Below are positions 4,628 to 5,310 of a stretch of 5,310 nucleotides of DNA, piece after piece. The stretch covers positions 1 to 5,310 of the forward strand of contig CAMLET010000259.1 of the NCBI GenBank assembly GCA_946479125.1, read 5' to 3'. The stretch comes from an uncultured Flavobacteriales bacterium (GTDB lineage Bacteria; Bacteroidota; Bacteroidia; Flavobacteriales; Crocinitomicaceae). The notes under the pieces were generated by a model that worked only from the letters and a program-made list of their open reading frames with translations, was not told the origin of the DNA and searched no databases. Made by a program: the position numbers and the translations under genes. Position 1 is the first letter of the stretch. Every line of letters starts with the position of its first letter.

Positions 4628-5310
4628 TTATTTTCCGTCCTCTGAGCTTTCGTCAGAAGGTTCTGATTTTTTTGTGTCATCCTCTTTTAACGGAGAAACA
4701 TCTCCAGTTGCAATGTTTTTCTCTTCAGAAGCAGCAAGTGGAGTTTCGTCGTTGGCAATAGGTGAACTTGTAGGTTCAGTTGCTGAAGATGATTCGGATG
4801 TTGGTGTTACAACAACTTCTTCGCTTAAATCCCAAGTGCGTTTTCCGAAAATGGCTTCCAAATCTTCTTTAAAGATCACTTCACGCTGCAAAAGAATATC
4901 TGCTAATTGCGTCAATTTGTCCTTGTTGTCAGATAAGATCTGCTTCGCACGAACGTATTGTGCTTCAATCAACTTGTGAACTTCTTCGTCGATTACACGA
5001 GCTGTAACATCTGAATAAGGTTTCGTGAAAGCATCTCTACCTTGAGAATCGTAGTAAGAGATGTTACCAATTTTTTCATTCAATCCGTAAATGGAAACCA
5101 TTGCGTAAGCTTGCTTAGTCACTTTCTCCAAATCGCTCAAGGCACCTGTAGAAATTTTTCCGAAAATTATTTCTTCCGCAGCACGACCACCCAATGCAGA
5201 ACACATATCGTCTAAGATCTGTTCTGTAGTTGTGATTTGACGTTCTTCTGGCAAATACCAGGCAGCTCCAAGTGAACGTCCACGCGGAACGATAGTCACT
5301 TTCACCAATG
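4628..5310 (-). CDS. ftsH: ATP-dependent zinc metalloprotease FtsH, C-terminal part
   Basis: This is the end of FtsH, the hexameric inner-membrane AAA+ protease (peptidase M41) that degrades misfolded membrane proteins and selected regulators. The frame enters from the right edge; about 227 codons are visible, and the membrane segments, AAA domain and HExxH motif lie outside. Numbering from the first complete codon (TTG, 5308-5306), VKVTIVPRGRSLGAAWYLP (2-20) follows the zinc motif in the family. LGGRAAEEIIFG (39-50) and STGALSDL (53-60) are conserved, with Asp59 the expected third zinc ligand. Residues about 100-155 form the closing helical region (DEEVHKLIEAQYVRAKQIL). After about residue 160 comes a 65-residue tail rich in Ser, Glu, Asp, Thr and Pro, probably disordered and longer than in E. 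coli FtsH. cdsA follows after 70 bp; FtsH controls lipid balance in E. coli, so proximity to phospholipid genes is suggestive but not proof of coupling. Confidence 0.97.
   Translation of the reverse strand, partial: LVKVTIVPRGRSLGAAWYLPEERQITTTEQILDDMCSALGGRAAEEIIFGKISTGALSDLEKVTKQAYAMVSIYGLNEKIGNISYYDSQGRDAFTKPYSDVTARVIDEEVHKLIEAQYVRAKQILSDNKDKLTQLADILLQREVIFKEDLEAIFGKRTWDLSEEVVVTPTSESSSATEPTSSPIANDETPLAASEEKNIATGDVSPLKEDDTKKSEPSDESSEDGK

Noticed and set aside
4590..4979. Plus-strand open frame of 129 codons
   Set aside because: It is antisense to the ftsH 3' end; its Ser/Val-rich sequence is the mirror of the biased acidic tail codons.

Overview
The window reads as chromosomal DNA of a Bacteroidota member, most likely a flavobacterium-like organism; genus is not claimed, though the style resembles Fluviicola/Crocinitomicaceae. 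Reasons: the DNA is AT-rich; genes start after A/T-rich leaders without clear Shine-Dalgarno sequences; two upstream regions fit the Bacteroidota promoter form TTG-N19/20-TAnnTTTG; and ftsH, cdsA and psd lie in the order known from this phylum. Every supported gene is on the minus strand, so transcription runs from high to low coordinates.

Right half (5310 to 2696): a housekeeping block for the inner membrane. It holds the C-terminal third of the membrane protease FtsH (cut by the window edge), a hairpin in the ftsH-cdsA gap, complete cdsA (CDP-diacylglycerol synthase) and complete psd (short-type phosphatidylserine decarboxylase). CdsA makes CDP-diacylglycerol; a phosphatidylserine synthase not in this window would make PS from it; Psd turns PS into phosphatidylethanolamine. 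The 297-bp cdsA-psd gap carries a cluster of degenerate repeats that begins on the cdsA stop codon, followed by a probable psd promoter.

Middle (2712 to 2402): a compact unit with a candidate promoter, a 63-residue secreted Lys/Cys-rich protein gene and a clear intrinsic terminator.

Left half (2379 to 1): four uncharacterised envelope proteins in a row: a lipoprotein, a small secreted protein with a lipocalin-like look, a larger secreted beta-rich protein, and a single-pass membrane protein cut by the window edge. The last three are spaced 16 and 4 bp apart and are probably one operon. None has a function I can name.

No tRNA, rRNA, transposase, CRISPR array or recognised defence gene is visible. 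The most unusual feature is the repeat cluster between cdsA and psd; the small Lys/Cys-rich gene with its own signals comes second. I do not see a convincing complete new system.
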